Origin: Phallusia mammillata
Lineage: Eukaryota > Chordata > Ascidiacea > Phlebobranchia > Ascidiidae
Length of the DNA stretch: 64,000 nt
NCBI GenBank assembly: GCA_003260075.1
Contig: QLIY01000745.1
Coordinates: forward strand, 1 to 64,000
Direction of reading: 5' to 3'
Shown: piece by piece, positions 1-11,700 of the stretch
Layout of the letters: the number at the start of each line of letters is the position of its first letter
Position numbering within the stretch: the stretch's first letter is position 1
Notes under the pieces: generated by a model
The model's input: only the letters and a program-made list of their open reading frames with translations
Databases searched by the model: none
Told to the model about the DNA's origin: nothing
Made by a program: the position numbers and the translations under genes

Positions 1-458
1 GTTCCCCCCCCCCTAGTTGACCCGCACACGTAGTTGGAACTACAACCGGAAGGACAAACAATTTCGAATAGAGATTCCTCCGCGTTTCCGTTCGTGTCGC
101 ATTTCACTGCAAAATAAAATATGTCGCTCTTACAGTTGGATTCGCTACTGATCGGTTTTATCTAAAACAAATATTTTTATTTGGTAGAACACAAATTACT
201 TATACTTTTATCTTTAACATTATTCTAGGTGTATTTTCTTTATTTCAAAAGGCTGTCTTTGCTTCAAACAGTTTCGTTAATATTTTTACTTTCAAAGGAA
301 AACGAAACGGACGAAGGGGAACACGATTTGCTTGTGATTCCATTCCTTGGTGTTCCTTTGTATTTACGACGTGGTCCGCTTTTATACACTTTAAAAAATC
401 CGCCTTCGTCTGCAAAAAATCACATTTAAACTTCCGCACAATGTAAAGATGTGTAAAT

Positions 459-674
459 TAGTGGTTCTCAAACTTTTTTTTGTTGCGACGCCTCTGGAAA
501 AGTTTTCTGGTCTTGCGACGCACCAGCAAATAAAAGTTAATGAGGAAACTTATTATTGCAGTTATGTTTATTGATACAACATTAAAAAGCCACGAAACGG
601 AACTATTCAGCGACGCCCTTGGAAAATTGAAACGACGCACCAGGGCGTCGCGACGCACAGTTTGAGAACTACTG
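459..674. mobile_element. hAT-type MITE, 216 bp
   Basis: The left end reads TAGTGGTTCTCAAACTT and the right end AGTTTGAGAACTACTG, which are inverted copies of each other. The flanking 8-bp sequences are GTGTAAAT (451-458) and GTCTAAAT (675-682), seven of eight identical, as expected for an aged hAT target-site duplication. The interior carries short GCGACGC-type repeats and has no transposase, so it is non-autonomous. Confidence 0.8.
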
Positions 675-954
675 GTCTAAATCATACTTTTGCTTCAATG
701 CTTAACAAAATCGTCCAAAATAGACAAATGTAATCCCTGCCCAATTATGAAATCCACATGGTTCTTCATTATTCACCAATTACAACAAAAAATGTCAGTA
801 GCCGAATAAAAGTAACTAAACATTTGTCCCCCCCCCCTAAATCTGAATGTTGCCTCCAACAACCGGCAGGACAGATCACTTTCGTGATGGAATGCTTCAA
901 ATTGGACAGCCTCGTGTCGCAGGTCGCTGACAGAAAAAAAAAACATACAATCGA

Positions 955-1080
955 AATAGAAATAAAGAAATCAGGGTACACCAGGCATATTGAGGGCGTT
1001 ATACCGAATGATCCGGTCACTAAGCCTTTTAATATGTTAAGGCATAAGCTAAAAAGCATGCGGTGGAATTTGAACCCTTG
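955..1080 (-). repeat. tRNA-derived SINE-like element
   Basis: Read on the minus strand, GGTTCAAATTCC at about 1066-1077 resembles a tRNA B box. It is followed by a tail that recurs near 43436-43560 (minus) and 39050-39110 (plus, tail only), with shared pieces such as ATTCGGTAT and GCCTGG. A dispersed Pol III-type retroposon family fits; intact A and B box spacing was not verified. Confidence 0.45.
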
Positions 1081-3587
1081 AAAGGAGCCTTTTATTCCTT
1101 AATGTACAGATCATAAAAAGGCTTGTATCTATACTGCAGATATTGAAAAGACTGCGCCATACTTGTGCTCAAGCTCCCCCCCCCCTGAACCCTTGAAAGG
1201 AGCCTTTTATTCCTTAATGTACAGATCATAAAAGGCTTGTATCTATACTGCAGATATTGAAAAGACTGCGCCATACTCAAGCCGTAGATCTCAACCTATC
1301 TAAGCGTTAAGCCTCTGCAACTTGAGTTAAAATGTTTTCAAGCTTCGGTTGAAATTGTGAAGCTTTTTGCGCTTTAAATCTATTCTAATATCATGAACCA
1401 TACAGTTTAGCTTATATTATTTACTCTTGTTTTGCTTTATTCTCACCCATTAAAGATTCGCTTTCATGGAAATAACACAAAATCAAAAACAGCAGCAACC
1501 TTGGTCTGGATACTGTGAAATAATGCATCGTAGTTTTCCTGGGTTTTACGCAAGTTATTTACGGGGAAAAAACAAGCTTATATTATAATAATACAAATAA
1601 TACCTATGACCCCCCCCCCTTTCCTGGGTTTTACGCAAGTTATTTACGGGGAAAAAACAAGCTTATAGTATAATAATACAAATAATACCTACGTAAAACA
1701 TATAATCCAAGTGAATAATTTAATTTATTACACAAACACGCACGCTTTCTTGCACAACATTCGTATAAAGTGTTAACCCAGTGTATCTTGCAGTTTGATT
1801 TTCATTTGCGTATACTGCTTCTATTAAAACTCTAAATGAATCACCACTATTGCTTGTATCATTGACTTGTTTTGCCAATTAAGGCTCAGAGCAAGTAGCA
1901 AGAATTCATGTCGGAAATGACGCCTGTTTATGAGGTGGTTTTTTAACTTGTAGTCAGATGTAGTCAGGTGTATTGAACAGGAAACAGGCCATTTGTTCAG
2001 GCAGCTATGGTGTGGTTAACTCTTTCGGATTTTTGCTTCAAGTTACGGTGTTAATTTTACTATGTATTTTTACTGTAGCCGTCTTATGACAAAGTAAGTT
2101 ACTTTAAAAATCATCAGTACATGTATGTTTCACTGCAGTCTACAGTAAAATCATATTACTATATTTCTGGCAATAAATGGCCTATGTCAGAGCAAACATT
2201 TTACCAACCATTAGTTGTGTTGATTTACAAGTGTTTTCACGTAACACACCATTTTGAATCATCCGCATTAGCTTTAATGAATTTGATTCTAAAAGCGTCC
2301 CTATGAGTCACGTGGTAAAATGCACTGAATGAGTCAGCAATTCATTGGTTTCTCTTCCTTTGAACGTGTAACTGCGAATTTGATGAGTCACCATTTGCAC
2401 GCGCAAACAATGTCTGTGTAGATGCCATGTGTGTTGTTATATACGCCAAACAAGCAAAATAATTTGTTTGGTCCGCAAAAACATCGATTTAAGGTACAGT
2501 TGCAAACAAGCAGTCAAAGTATATAGACATCTGCGACATTATTGCTAGTTTTGGCACCGGTCAATTAATATTTCCAATCTGCTTTAAACTACATTAACTA
2601 CAAACGCTTAACATGTAACACTTCATTTTTTTCTTGTGCGTTTACCATTGTCCAGAATTCGATACAAAGAATAGTTGTACATAATTCAAAACACAAGCAA
2701 ACAACAAACGAAGCAAAAATATTCCTATTACAGTGAACTCCACTGCCCCCTGCCGGTCATTGTGATTCAAACGCAAACCACGATAAAGAGCTGGCATCTC
2801 CTATTAACTGTAAATATAATGTTTCGAACATTATTATTTTAACTCTGCCACAATTATCGCATGATGGGCCCAAATGGGTGCCTTTACGTAAATCCTAATT
2901 CTAAATTATGCTCCCCCCCCCCCTATTTTAACTCTGCCACAATTATCGCATGATGGGCCCAAATGGGTGCCCTTACGTAAATCCTAATTCTAAATTATGC
3001 TTAAATATCCTGCGCTTCGGTTTAAATTCTTTACATCAACCGCTTGGAGAAAACTTTTAGGTAATTTGTGGTTTTCAACACCTTCAAGAGACATAACAAG
3101 GGAGTTTTGAGCAGTCTATTGTTGCCAAGAATGTTTTGCAATAATTCAAAATATAGCTCCCAAGGCGTACAAAAGCCTTAACAATTCTAACTGTAAACAA
3201 CAGAGCAATATTTTCTATGTATTCTTTAACCGGAAATAGGTTTTTGTCTCTATTTCCGCACTCACATCCCTAATTAGAAACCGTTTGTTAATTGCGACTG
3301 TTCAACATGCCCAAATGGTTAGCAGTGTACAGTATACAGTTTTAGAAAGTTCGAGAAAGACGTTCGTTTCCATAACGGCGATAGGTAAACGTCTTTGGTT
3401 TTTACAGCAGTCCAATAGTAGATAAAACGGGTTTTGCAACCTGCTTTATGCAAACAACTTTGAAAGTGTTAGGCTATTGCAATTTGTTTGCTTAAGTAAA
3501 AACACGACAGATTGGTTTATTAGTGAAATGCAGTCTGTTTACAAGTTTATATATATGTCTGTTCACATATACCTATCCCCCCCCCCC

Positions 3588-3871
3588 TGAATGATTTCGT
3601 TACCACAAATCCTTTTTTTCACGTAACTCAAGTGGATATAAACGGGTTTAACTGATGTGGCCTTCTTATCACTGATGCTGACATAAGCATTTGCCGAAAC
3701 GTCTGAACAAAAAACATGTCGTGTATTACGTGTATCTATTATTTTCATGATTTTATGAACATACTATGAACTTATAAACAGAATGTGGTGTTCCAAACAT
3801 TTTTACATGTAGACGCGACCGTTGATGGCCGTGTTTCCTGTTTAAACAACAGTGTTTGTCTACCATTAATT
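3588..3871 (+). repeat. Alternative copy of NCS intron 1 sequence
   Basis: This block lies between two C-runs and matches 4222-4495, which lies in intron 1 of the neighbouring calcium-sensor gene, with scattered substitutions. It is best read as a small contig from the other haplotype placed beside its partner. Part of it (about 3600-3775) also resembles an interspersed repeat with another copy at 19375-19530. Confidence 0.65.
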
Positions 3872-4069
3872 CCCCCCCCCCCGGTTTATGTGGTGAAAGG
3901 CAGTTTGTTAAAAAGTGCTCTTTCATATTACCTATTGTCTGTTAGAGCTGGTGTAAAAAGTTTGGTATTTTATTCACTATTACTTGAAAGTATTCTTGTA
4001 GTTAACAGAACCAAAACTTGAATGATAAAAATTGCTTTTCTTTGCTGACTATAACATTTAGGAGTCAAC

Positions 4070-5907
4070 ATGGGATCCAGCGGAAGCAAATTGCCCCAAT
4101 CGGAACTGGAACGCCTAAGTGCTGAAACGAATTGTAAGTCAAAATAATTTTCTGATTTTGGATGAATTCTCTGTGTTGAATTTAAATAAGAAACTGACTT
4201 TTCCAAATTTGCCACGTTTTTCGCTGAATGATTTCGTTACCACAAATCCTTTTTTTCACGTAACTCAAGTGGTTAAAAATGGGTGTAGCTGATGTGGCCG
4301 TCATATCACTGATGATGACATAAGCATTTGCCGAAAGTCTGAACAAAAACATCTTCTGTTTAACGTCTATCAGTTATTTTCATCATTCTATGAACATATA
4401 AAAGATCCGTATATGGTTTTCCAAACATATTTACATGCAGACGCGACCGTTGATGGCCGTGTTTCCTGTTTCAACAACAGTGTTAGTTTACTATTAATCT
4501 GTTGTAGACACTGAAGCTGAAATCGCCCAATGGTACAAAGGTTTCATCTCTGATTGTCCAAGTGGATACATGACCATTGCCGATTACCAGAGAGTCTGCG
4601 AGTCATTCTTTCCCAACGGAATTTCCGAAAACTTTTCACGTTTTGTCTTCAACTCGTTCAACCTCGACGAAAACGCGTCACTCAACTTTGAGAACTTCAT
4701 CAAGTACATGTCACTCATGTCACGTGGTTCGGTTGAGGAAAAGCAAAGATGTGAGTCAGAATTTGTAGAGATTCGCTGACAATTATTTGAAACAATTTTT
4801 GCTGCATAGCTTCGTCAAGCAATACAAATCTTTTACTTTAAAGCGGTCGGATAAACCTAACAATATTACGTTTAAATCTTACAATTTTTTCGTTAATTTT
4901 CCGTCCCACAAAGACATAAAATACCGAACAACGTTAAAAAAACTCTTTTTAGCTAGTTTAACCCCCTTCTGGGGATCCTTTGGTTCTTTGTTGGCTATAT
5001 ATTATCAATACAATAGGCAAGCATATTTAATGGTTAACCGAGTAGTTCTTGTGTGGGTATTAAACCCCCAAAGAAGTTGTTTATTTTTACAGGAAGGTAG
5101 TTACAGGTTGTTTTATCGTAAATTGAAAAGGTTAAGAACCACTGCGTTAGGAAGTAATGCAATGTGATAGTTTAAAGTTACAAAACCAACTTATGTTGCT
5201 AGGGGCTTTTCATCTTCGTGATGTTGATCACACTGGCGAAATTCACAAGGACAAACTGCGCATGATAGATGACGCTGTCTTCACCATGATCGTGAGTAAC
5301 CTGAAAATCTAGTGCCCAGAAAATTGTTTTTACACAAACATCATATTTCAGGCTGATCACGTGCCGTTGCCTGACGACGAAGATACGTCAGCTAAGCGCA
5401 CTGAAAAGGTTTTTGCACTCATGGAAACGGTAAGCACACATTTTAGGTTCTTGATACATACTATGCCACACCCGGTTGTTTTGATGGAATTGAAGGGTTT
5501 TATGCATCACACATTTTATCAGATTTTTGTATATTTTGTTTCGCAAACTTTAATTGAGACAATGAACGGACCCGTGGTTAGGGTTAATACTTATTATTTG
5601 TTGTTGATCTATAATATTTGCCTTTTTGCTTTTGAGCAACATGGATTTGATATTTGTTTATTCTGAGTCAGAAACAGCGTTAAAATGTTTATCGAGAACC
5701 TCTTCATTTACTTGGTCATTTTTATTTTGTTTTCTATCGAGCTCTTCATCAGAATTTATGTTATTTTTTAACATTCATTGATAAGTATCTCTTTTGCAGG
5801 ACGACTATGGTAACATTTCATTGGAAGCTTTTAAGCAGGGCTGCAACGCAGATAAAGATATCACTAAAGCTTTAAACCTTTACGACACTGTACAATTGAA
5901 AGGATAA
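4070..5907 (+). CDS. Neuronal calcium sensor-like EF-hand protein
   Basis: Five exons: 4070-4133, 4508-4750, 5203-5291, 5352-5429 and 5800-5907. They join in frame to 193 residues with GT-AG introns, the usual length for the NCS/recoverin family. The N terminus MGSSGSK fits N-myristoylation (Gly2, Ser6). The family signatures follow: WYKGF and DCPSG in the silent first EF hand, FFPNG, SRGSVEEK, WAFHLRDVD, and a C-terminal LYD. The protein would be a membrane-associated sensor or regulator. The Ca-binding loops are unusual. Loops 2, 3 and 4 (residues 73-84, 109-120, 157-168) end in Asn, Lys and Ala instead of the usual Glu, so strong calcium binding is doubtful. An acceptor-like TTTAG lies nine bases before the ATG. 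AATAAA near 6431 could be the poly(A) signal. The family call is firm; which subfamily is not clear. Confidence 0.88.
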
Positions 5908-6691
5908 GTTATTCTGGTCTTCTTTAGTCACAGTGCTTTGTATATTGCAAAATATTTATTTGGTTTGTTCGTTGGCGTTATATGGATGTTATGAAAACTA
6001 TGTCTTACGTCTAGAAACTGGTCCTAATCCAAGTGAATATACGATTAACCACATGCACATCAGTGTATTGATATAATGGTTTTTGTTAGCACCTTTAGCA
6101 AAGGCAGAAATAAAGCTGTATGCGAACTCAAAGTTCGGACTCGAAACCAATCTTAAAACAAAATTTACACAAGCAAAACTCATATAAGACTGTAACGTTA
6201 GATTGTAAAGTCAGGCCATCTTGGCCCAATACCAGAAAAAGTCACTTTGGGCATATATGCGAGCTGCCCACCCCTTGTGCAGGACGTTTACATTAATTCT
6301 TAGCAAACTGCCTGTTATATAAAGACTGCCTCTTTTTAAAAGCATGGACATTACATTTGCCAGAAGAGCTCTACAAACTTGGCATGAACATCTTAATTGG
6401 CTTCAATTTACAAAAATGCTATTCTGCTTTAAATAAACTCAAGGGGGAGTTAAGGTCAAAGAAGTGTGGGTAAGGAAAAAACCTGAATGCACCGTACAGT
6501 TGGATTCAAAAATAACTGTTTTGTAAGACTGGTGTATGACTTACACGAAGAAACAAACGAAAGATAAAGATTTAGGCAGCACGTCGTTATTTTCATTTCG
6601 GACTTTTGCCTAGTTTGATATTTGGCTTCCCATTTAACTACAAGTCCCAATATATTCTATAAACGTAGATTCGGGTGTGCCCCCCCCCCCC

Positions 6692-7600
6692 ATTTTAGGT
6701 TCTTGATACATACTATGCCACACCCGGTTGTTTTGATGAAATTGAAGGGTTTTATGCATCACACATTTTAGATTTTTGTATATTTTGTTTCGCAAACTTT
6801 AATTGAGGCAATGAACAGACCCGTGGTTAGGGTTAATACTTATTATTTGTACCCCCCCCCCTTTTATTTTGTTTTCTATCGAGCTCTTCATCAGAATTTA
6901 TGTTATTTTCTAACATTCATTGATAAGTATTTCTTTTGCAGGACGACTACGGAAACATTTCATTGGAAGCTTTTAAGCAGGGTTGCAATGCAGATAAAGA
7001 TATCACTAAAGCCCTAAACCTGTACGACACTGTACAGTTGAAAGGATAAGTTCTCATGGTCTTCTTTAGTCACAGTGCTTTGTACATTGCAAAATATTTA
7101 TTTGGTTTGTTTGTTGGCGTTATATGGATGTTATGAAAACTATGTCTTACGTCTAGAGACTGGTCCTAATCCAAGTGAATATATAATTAACCACATGCAC
7201 ATCAGTGTATTGATATAATGGTTTTTGTTGGACATTTCATGGACATTTATGGACATTACAAAGCATGGACATTACATTTGCCAGAAGAGCTCTACCTACT
7301 TGGCATCTTAACTGTCTTCAATTTACAAAAATACCATTCTGCTTTAAATAAACTCAAGGCGGAGTTAAGGTGGCTAAAGAAGTGTGGGTAAAGAAAAAAC
7401 CCGAATGCACCGTACCGTTTGATTCAAAAATAAACTGTTTTGTAAGTCTGGTGTATGACTTACACGAAGAAACAAACAAAAGATAAAGATTCAGGCAGAA
7501 CATCGTTATTTTCATTTCGGGCTTTTGCATAGTTTGATTTGTCTGTTAGATATTTGGCTTCCCATTTATCTACAAGTCCCAATATATTCTATAAACGAAG
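6692..7600 (+). repeat. Second-haplotype copy of NCS last exon and flank
   Basis: Positions 6692-6851 repeat 5440-5597, and 6862 to about 7600 repeats about 5724-6670, with C-runs at 6680-6691 and 6852-6861 marking the joins. The copy contains a full last exon at 6942-7049. It differs from 5800-5907 at eight positions, all silent, so both versions encode the same 35 residues. That pattern fits an allele under purifying selection better than a decayed duplicate. It should not be annotated as a second gene. Confidence 0.75.
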
Positions 7601-8717
7601 ATTCGGGTCTGTGCGTACAGGATTAAACCGATTTTGTATTTCAAGCAATTTTGATCAAGCATGTTTTGTAGAAAATAAACACAAATATAAAAACAAAATT
7701 AAAAAAACTGGCAGCAATTGTTATCTGTTGTTCAAGCAGACATTACAGACTTTATTTGTTCATTTTCTGGCTGTTTCGCAACTAACAAAAAATCAAAAAA
7801 CAACAAAAATAAAGCCCTTTGCTCAAATGCCTAACCCTGTTACTTAAAGTAATGAAAGATCCCCCCCCCCCTTATCTGTTGTTCAAGTAGACATTACTAA
7901 ACGTTAGCAGACTTTTATTTGTTCATTTTCTGGCTGTTTCGCAACTAACATAAAATCAAAAAACAACGAAAATAAATTTCTTTGCTCAAATGCCTAACCC
8001 TGTTACTTAAAGTAATGAAAGAAGTGCAAAAATATGTAAACGGGGTTTACGGTAGCCAAAAAAATTGCCCCGTCATATCTCTCACATCACAAGCCTTTGT
8101 TTGTGGTACACTTTGAAGAAAATCTTCTTGTGTTTTGAAGCTGCGTAAAATTTGATATTCCTGTCATATATTTGCAGCAAAGTTTGTAGTTACAGTGTGC
8201 CTTGTTAAAAAAACGCAGCATCTTCATTGTACAACGGAGTGCAGTCTGCATTTAATCCAACATCACTGCCTTTAGCAACAAGTACAAGCTCTATAGTTGT
8301 AGATGGTTGCCCGCGGAGCTTGACACGCCAGTTCCACTGCTGGTAAAGCTCGCATCTCCGGCATGCTTCCAGCATTTCAGTTTTGTCGCCAGCGCCCTTA
8401 GTGTCTTTTTTGTTTCCTTTCGCATTTTACTGCAAGTGTTACAACACAATAGGTTTGTTGTTGTTTGATGCAGTACAACCATACTAAGGTTCTTTGTTTT
8501 TTTGCGGTTATCTCCAGTCTATTAGTATTACACAAAGAAACTTTTTTGACGATTACGTATGTATTGACAAGGGCCTAACTGACATTTTTACCATTAGAAA
8601 TCGTGAAACCTATCGTGGCAAAAAAGTACATTAGGACAAAAAAAACATATTTAAGGCACGTGTGTTACTGGTTGATTATCAACATTACCGAGGTTTTTTT
8701 AAGTTAGGTTAGACTTC
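7601..8717. other. Intergenic, no gene seen
   Basis: This lies between the 3' ends of the calcium-sensor gene (+) and the GPCR (-). The C-run at 7861-7871 separates two near copies (about 7720-7860 and 7872-8023). Open frames here are short and show no family signature. Confidence 0.55.
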
Positions 8718-11700
8718 TCAGTTCTCACAGTCAAGATTATTTTTAAGATGAGGTTTTGTTTTATTATACCTGGAAGCTAGATTGTAGAAGACCGGATTTA
8801 GACATTCACTAATTCGCAGTGCCATGTAAACTATCGAGCCAAGAATCCAATCTTTTCGTTTTTCTGCATCTGTTATCGCTGGATTGTTCAGAGTGTAGTA
8901 ATGGAAAACTGAAAGTGAAAATGTCATTTGCCATTTGCTTTGCCATTTTTGATTTAATTGTCGCTTTTTTAGTTTATTGTGCAATATTCTTGGCACAGTA
9001 GAGTGATATAATGCCAAAAATTGTATCCTTTAGTCTTTATAAGCACAGAAGCAAAGGTATTTAAAGTTTGTAAGCCGTTTAAAATAGTGATGCACCGAAC
9101 CCGCCTAAAAAGGTTCGGGCCGAAACCGAAACATCGAAAAACAGCGTATTCGGCCGAAATGTTTCGGCCAACCGAAACTTCGGTGCATCACTAGTTTAAA
9201 ACACAAATACATTAAAGTATTTATCCTACAAACTACTGCCATGTGGGAATTTTCCCTAATTTCTGTACGTCGCCTGCTAGTTACCAGCAGTTACGCTTGA
9301 AAAAGGCGGGAACTTGGCACAAACGTTTGAGAGATGTATGTTTGCCAGATCGTTATCGCTTTAGTGTTTTTGAACGATATTTTAGCTTTTGTGGGTTCAT
9401 TGTAAATTTAAATATTCTCTAAACTGCTGCGTTTGCAGGTAAAGGGACTTGGCCAAACAAAATAGTGCAGAAGTTTTCTTCAATTGTGTTTTACTAAATA
9501 CCTGTTTGTGGGACATATCCAAAAAGGAAAGACCCAACTATGAGAGAAAGCTGAAGCATAATTTGGTTTTCTTTACGTCTTCTCTTCAATTCTAGAGGTG
9601 CCTTATCTTGTGATCCGGTCGCTCGTCTTGCTAAACGATTAAAAACGGATTTGTTGAGACAACATAATTTAGTGTTACAACTGTACTCAGGAAAAAAAAA
9701 ACTGCATGCAAGCCCAAAACATATGCAAATATTATGAACTTTGTTTTGCTCTACCGGCAATTGTATGTAACTTACATTTCGACGTCCCACTTGAGACGTC
9801 TCTACCAGGGTAATGGCACATTACCAAAAAAAGTATTTCTTATAGCACCATAGACGGCGAAAACACAAAAATGAACTGGCTCAAACACAGTAATAAACAA
9901 TTCATATCTATGGATATAGTCAAACAATGTACTTTGATCTTGTGCTTCAGTTCTCTTTGGTGGTCAGTAAAATGAACAATTTAGCCTGATAAGTTTGTTT
10001 AATGAGTCAATTGCTATTTTGGCACCAATGCACAGATTTATTTCTGCGTTATACTGCCTGCATGGGTATTGCAAAGATAGTGCACCAACCTTGTGTTATG
10101 GCTTTTTGTCTAGTTCTTCTCATGTCGTAAACCTTCAGCCAAATCATGATTGACAGCAGAACAACCAAACAAATAGGAAGATAAAACATGATGCAGTAAC
10201 CGATGTACGTGTAGAGTTTGAACTGGGGAATCCTTGATAAAAAGTGGATGTGATTAAACATGAACTGAACAGTTGTCTTAATTTTGGCAAACTTATTTTT
10301 GTACATCTAAAATTTGTCCAAATACTGTACCACAAAACCTCACAGGAAGATAACTTTATTGAGGTTTAATGCAATGATATTACTGTTTGTGAATTTGCAT
10401 GACATAAAATCTAAACAAACCTTACCACTGCGCATTCAGGGTACACGACGGCCACTTGGATGAAGGAGAGTTGATGCTTCTGTCCCGCTTGGAGGCGCCA
10501 AACCAATACACGAAAGGAATAAATCCAATGCAAAAAGCACACAACCACACCACTGAAATGGCGACCTGCGAATTATACAGGTAACTTCAGTGTATAAAAA
10601 TTGTCCAAGGCTTCATTTAAACGGGTATTTTTACTTGTATTGCTTCCCTTGTAAGACACTTAACCACTTAACGTTCGTAAGCACAAACCTCACTAGGATA
10701 TTTTACAGTGTTTTTACACCATATGTGCTGCGATTTAAACCAGCTAAACAGATCCACGAAGCACATTCAAAACAATTCCAAATTCGTCCACAAACATGAA
10801 AAGGTCCATGAATTGTGTTTTTCCCATACTAGCACCATTCAGTCTGGTAACATTTCCGCAAAATGCTTATTGACGTGCAGAAACGGCGCTTATTTCCTTC
10901 AAGGGATTGTTAATTGGCAATTTCAGTGTGTGAAACAGCAGAACCACTTGTAGCCAGCCTACGTAACCAGTTGTAACTAACTCAATTGGCAATCAACCAC
11001 ACGACTTTAACAAAGTTCAATTGGAATTTACGTGTGTTAAATGCCTTCCCAAAATACTTTTCTTTACAAGGGCAACATTGACAGTTGTTTTGAAAACTTA
11101 ATCAAGGAAGCAATTAATTTTGTTAATTTTTGCCGAAACGCGTACGCAGCCAAAACACACTTGTATATTGTGTTTGTCTTGGAAGAAGTCGCATTTCCAG
11201 CAATACACAGTGTTTTCCGTTTTAGCTACACCCAGTGTTTGTATATACCAGTTTCGCTTGTCTGTTACTAAAAGTCGTTTTGTATGATTGCCTATAGCGG
11301 CTTGTCAAAAAGTCTAAAAATCGCTTGACGGTCTGAGGACTAAAATAAAGAAACGTAAGCGCATGAAAAATAAACAAATTTAGTTTAACCAACCGCAGAG
11401 CTAATAAGGTACCTTATTAGTGTAATTAAATTTGACATTTTTCTGCCAACCATAAAAACAAAAGCCAACCAACGTAAACTTTGAAAATGACCTAAGAAAT
11501 GTTTCTTTTTTTACCTTAGCGTGTCTGGACTTGATTGCGCTGAAACTATGCGGCCATTGCACCGATATAAAACGAAGCATCGCAAAGAGGAGGATATGGG
11601 TGGACGTGACGTAGGAAGTCCAAATATCAAGGCCCCAAGCCAACTGCAAGGTAAGGGATGTATGTTACACATATATATCAAAAAAGAACAGCAACGGCTC

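Larger units (their letters stand above)
1..3576. other. Non-coding stretch with repeats
   Basis: I see no supportable gene here. The stretch holds an hAT-type MITE (459-674), a tRNA-derived SINE-like copy (about 955-1080), and C-runs at 4-13, 828-837, 1176-1185, 1610-1619 and 2913-2923. Three of these runs separate near-identical copies: 1081-1175 matches 1187-1277, 1540-1609 matches 1620-1690, and 2841-2912 matches 2924-3000. Short open frames in this part have no family resemblance and no splice context. Confidence 0.6.

Noticed and set aside
6942-7049. A second calcium-sensor gene
   Set aside because: Only the last exon and flank recur, bounded by C-runs, with silent differences only; this is an allele copy.
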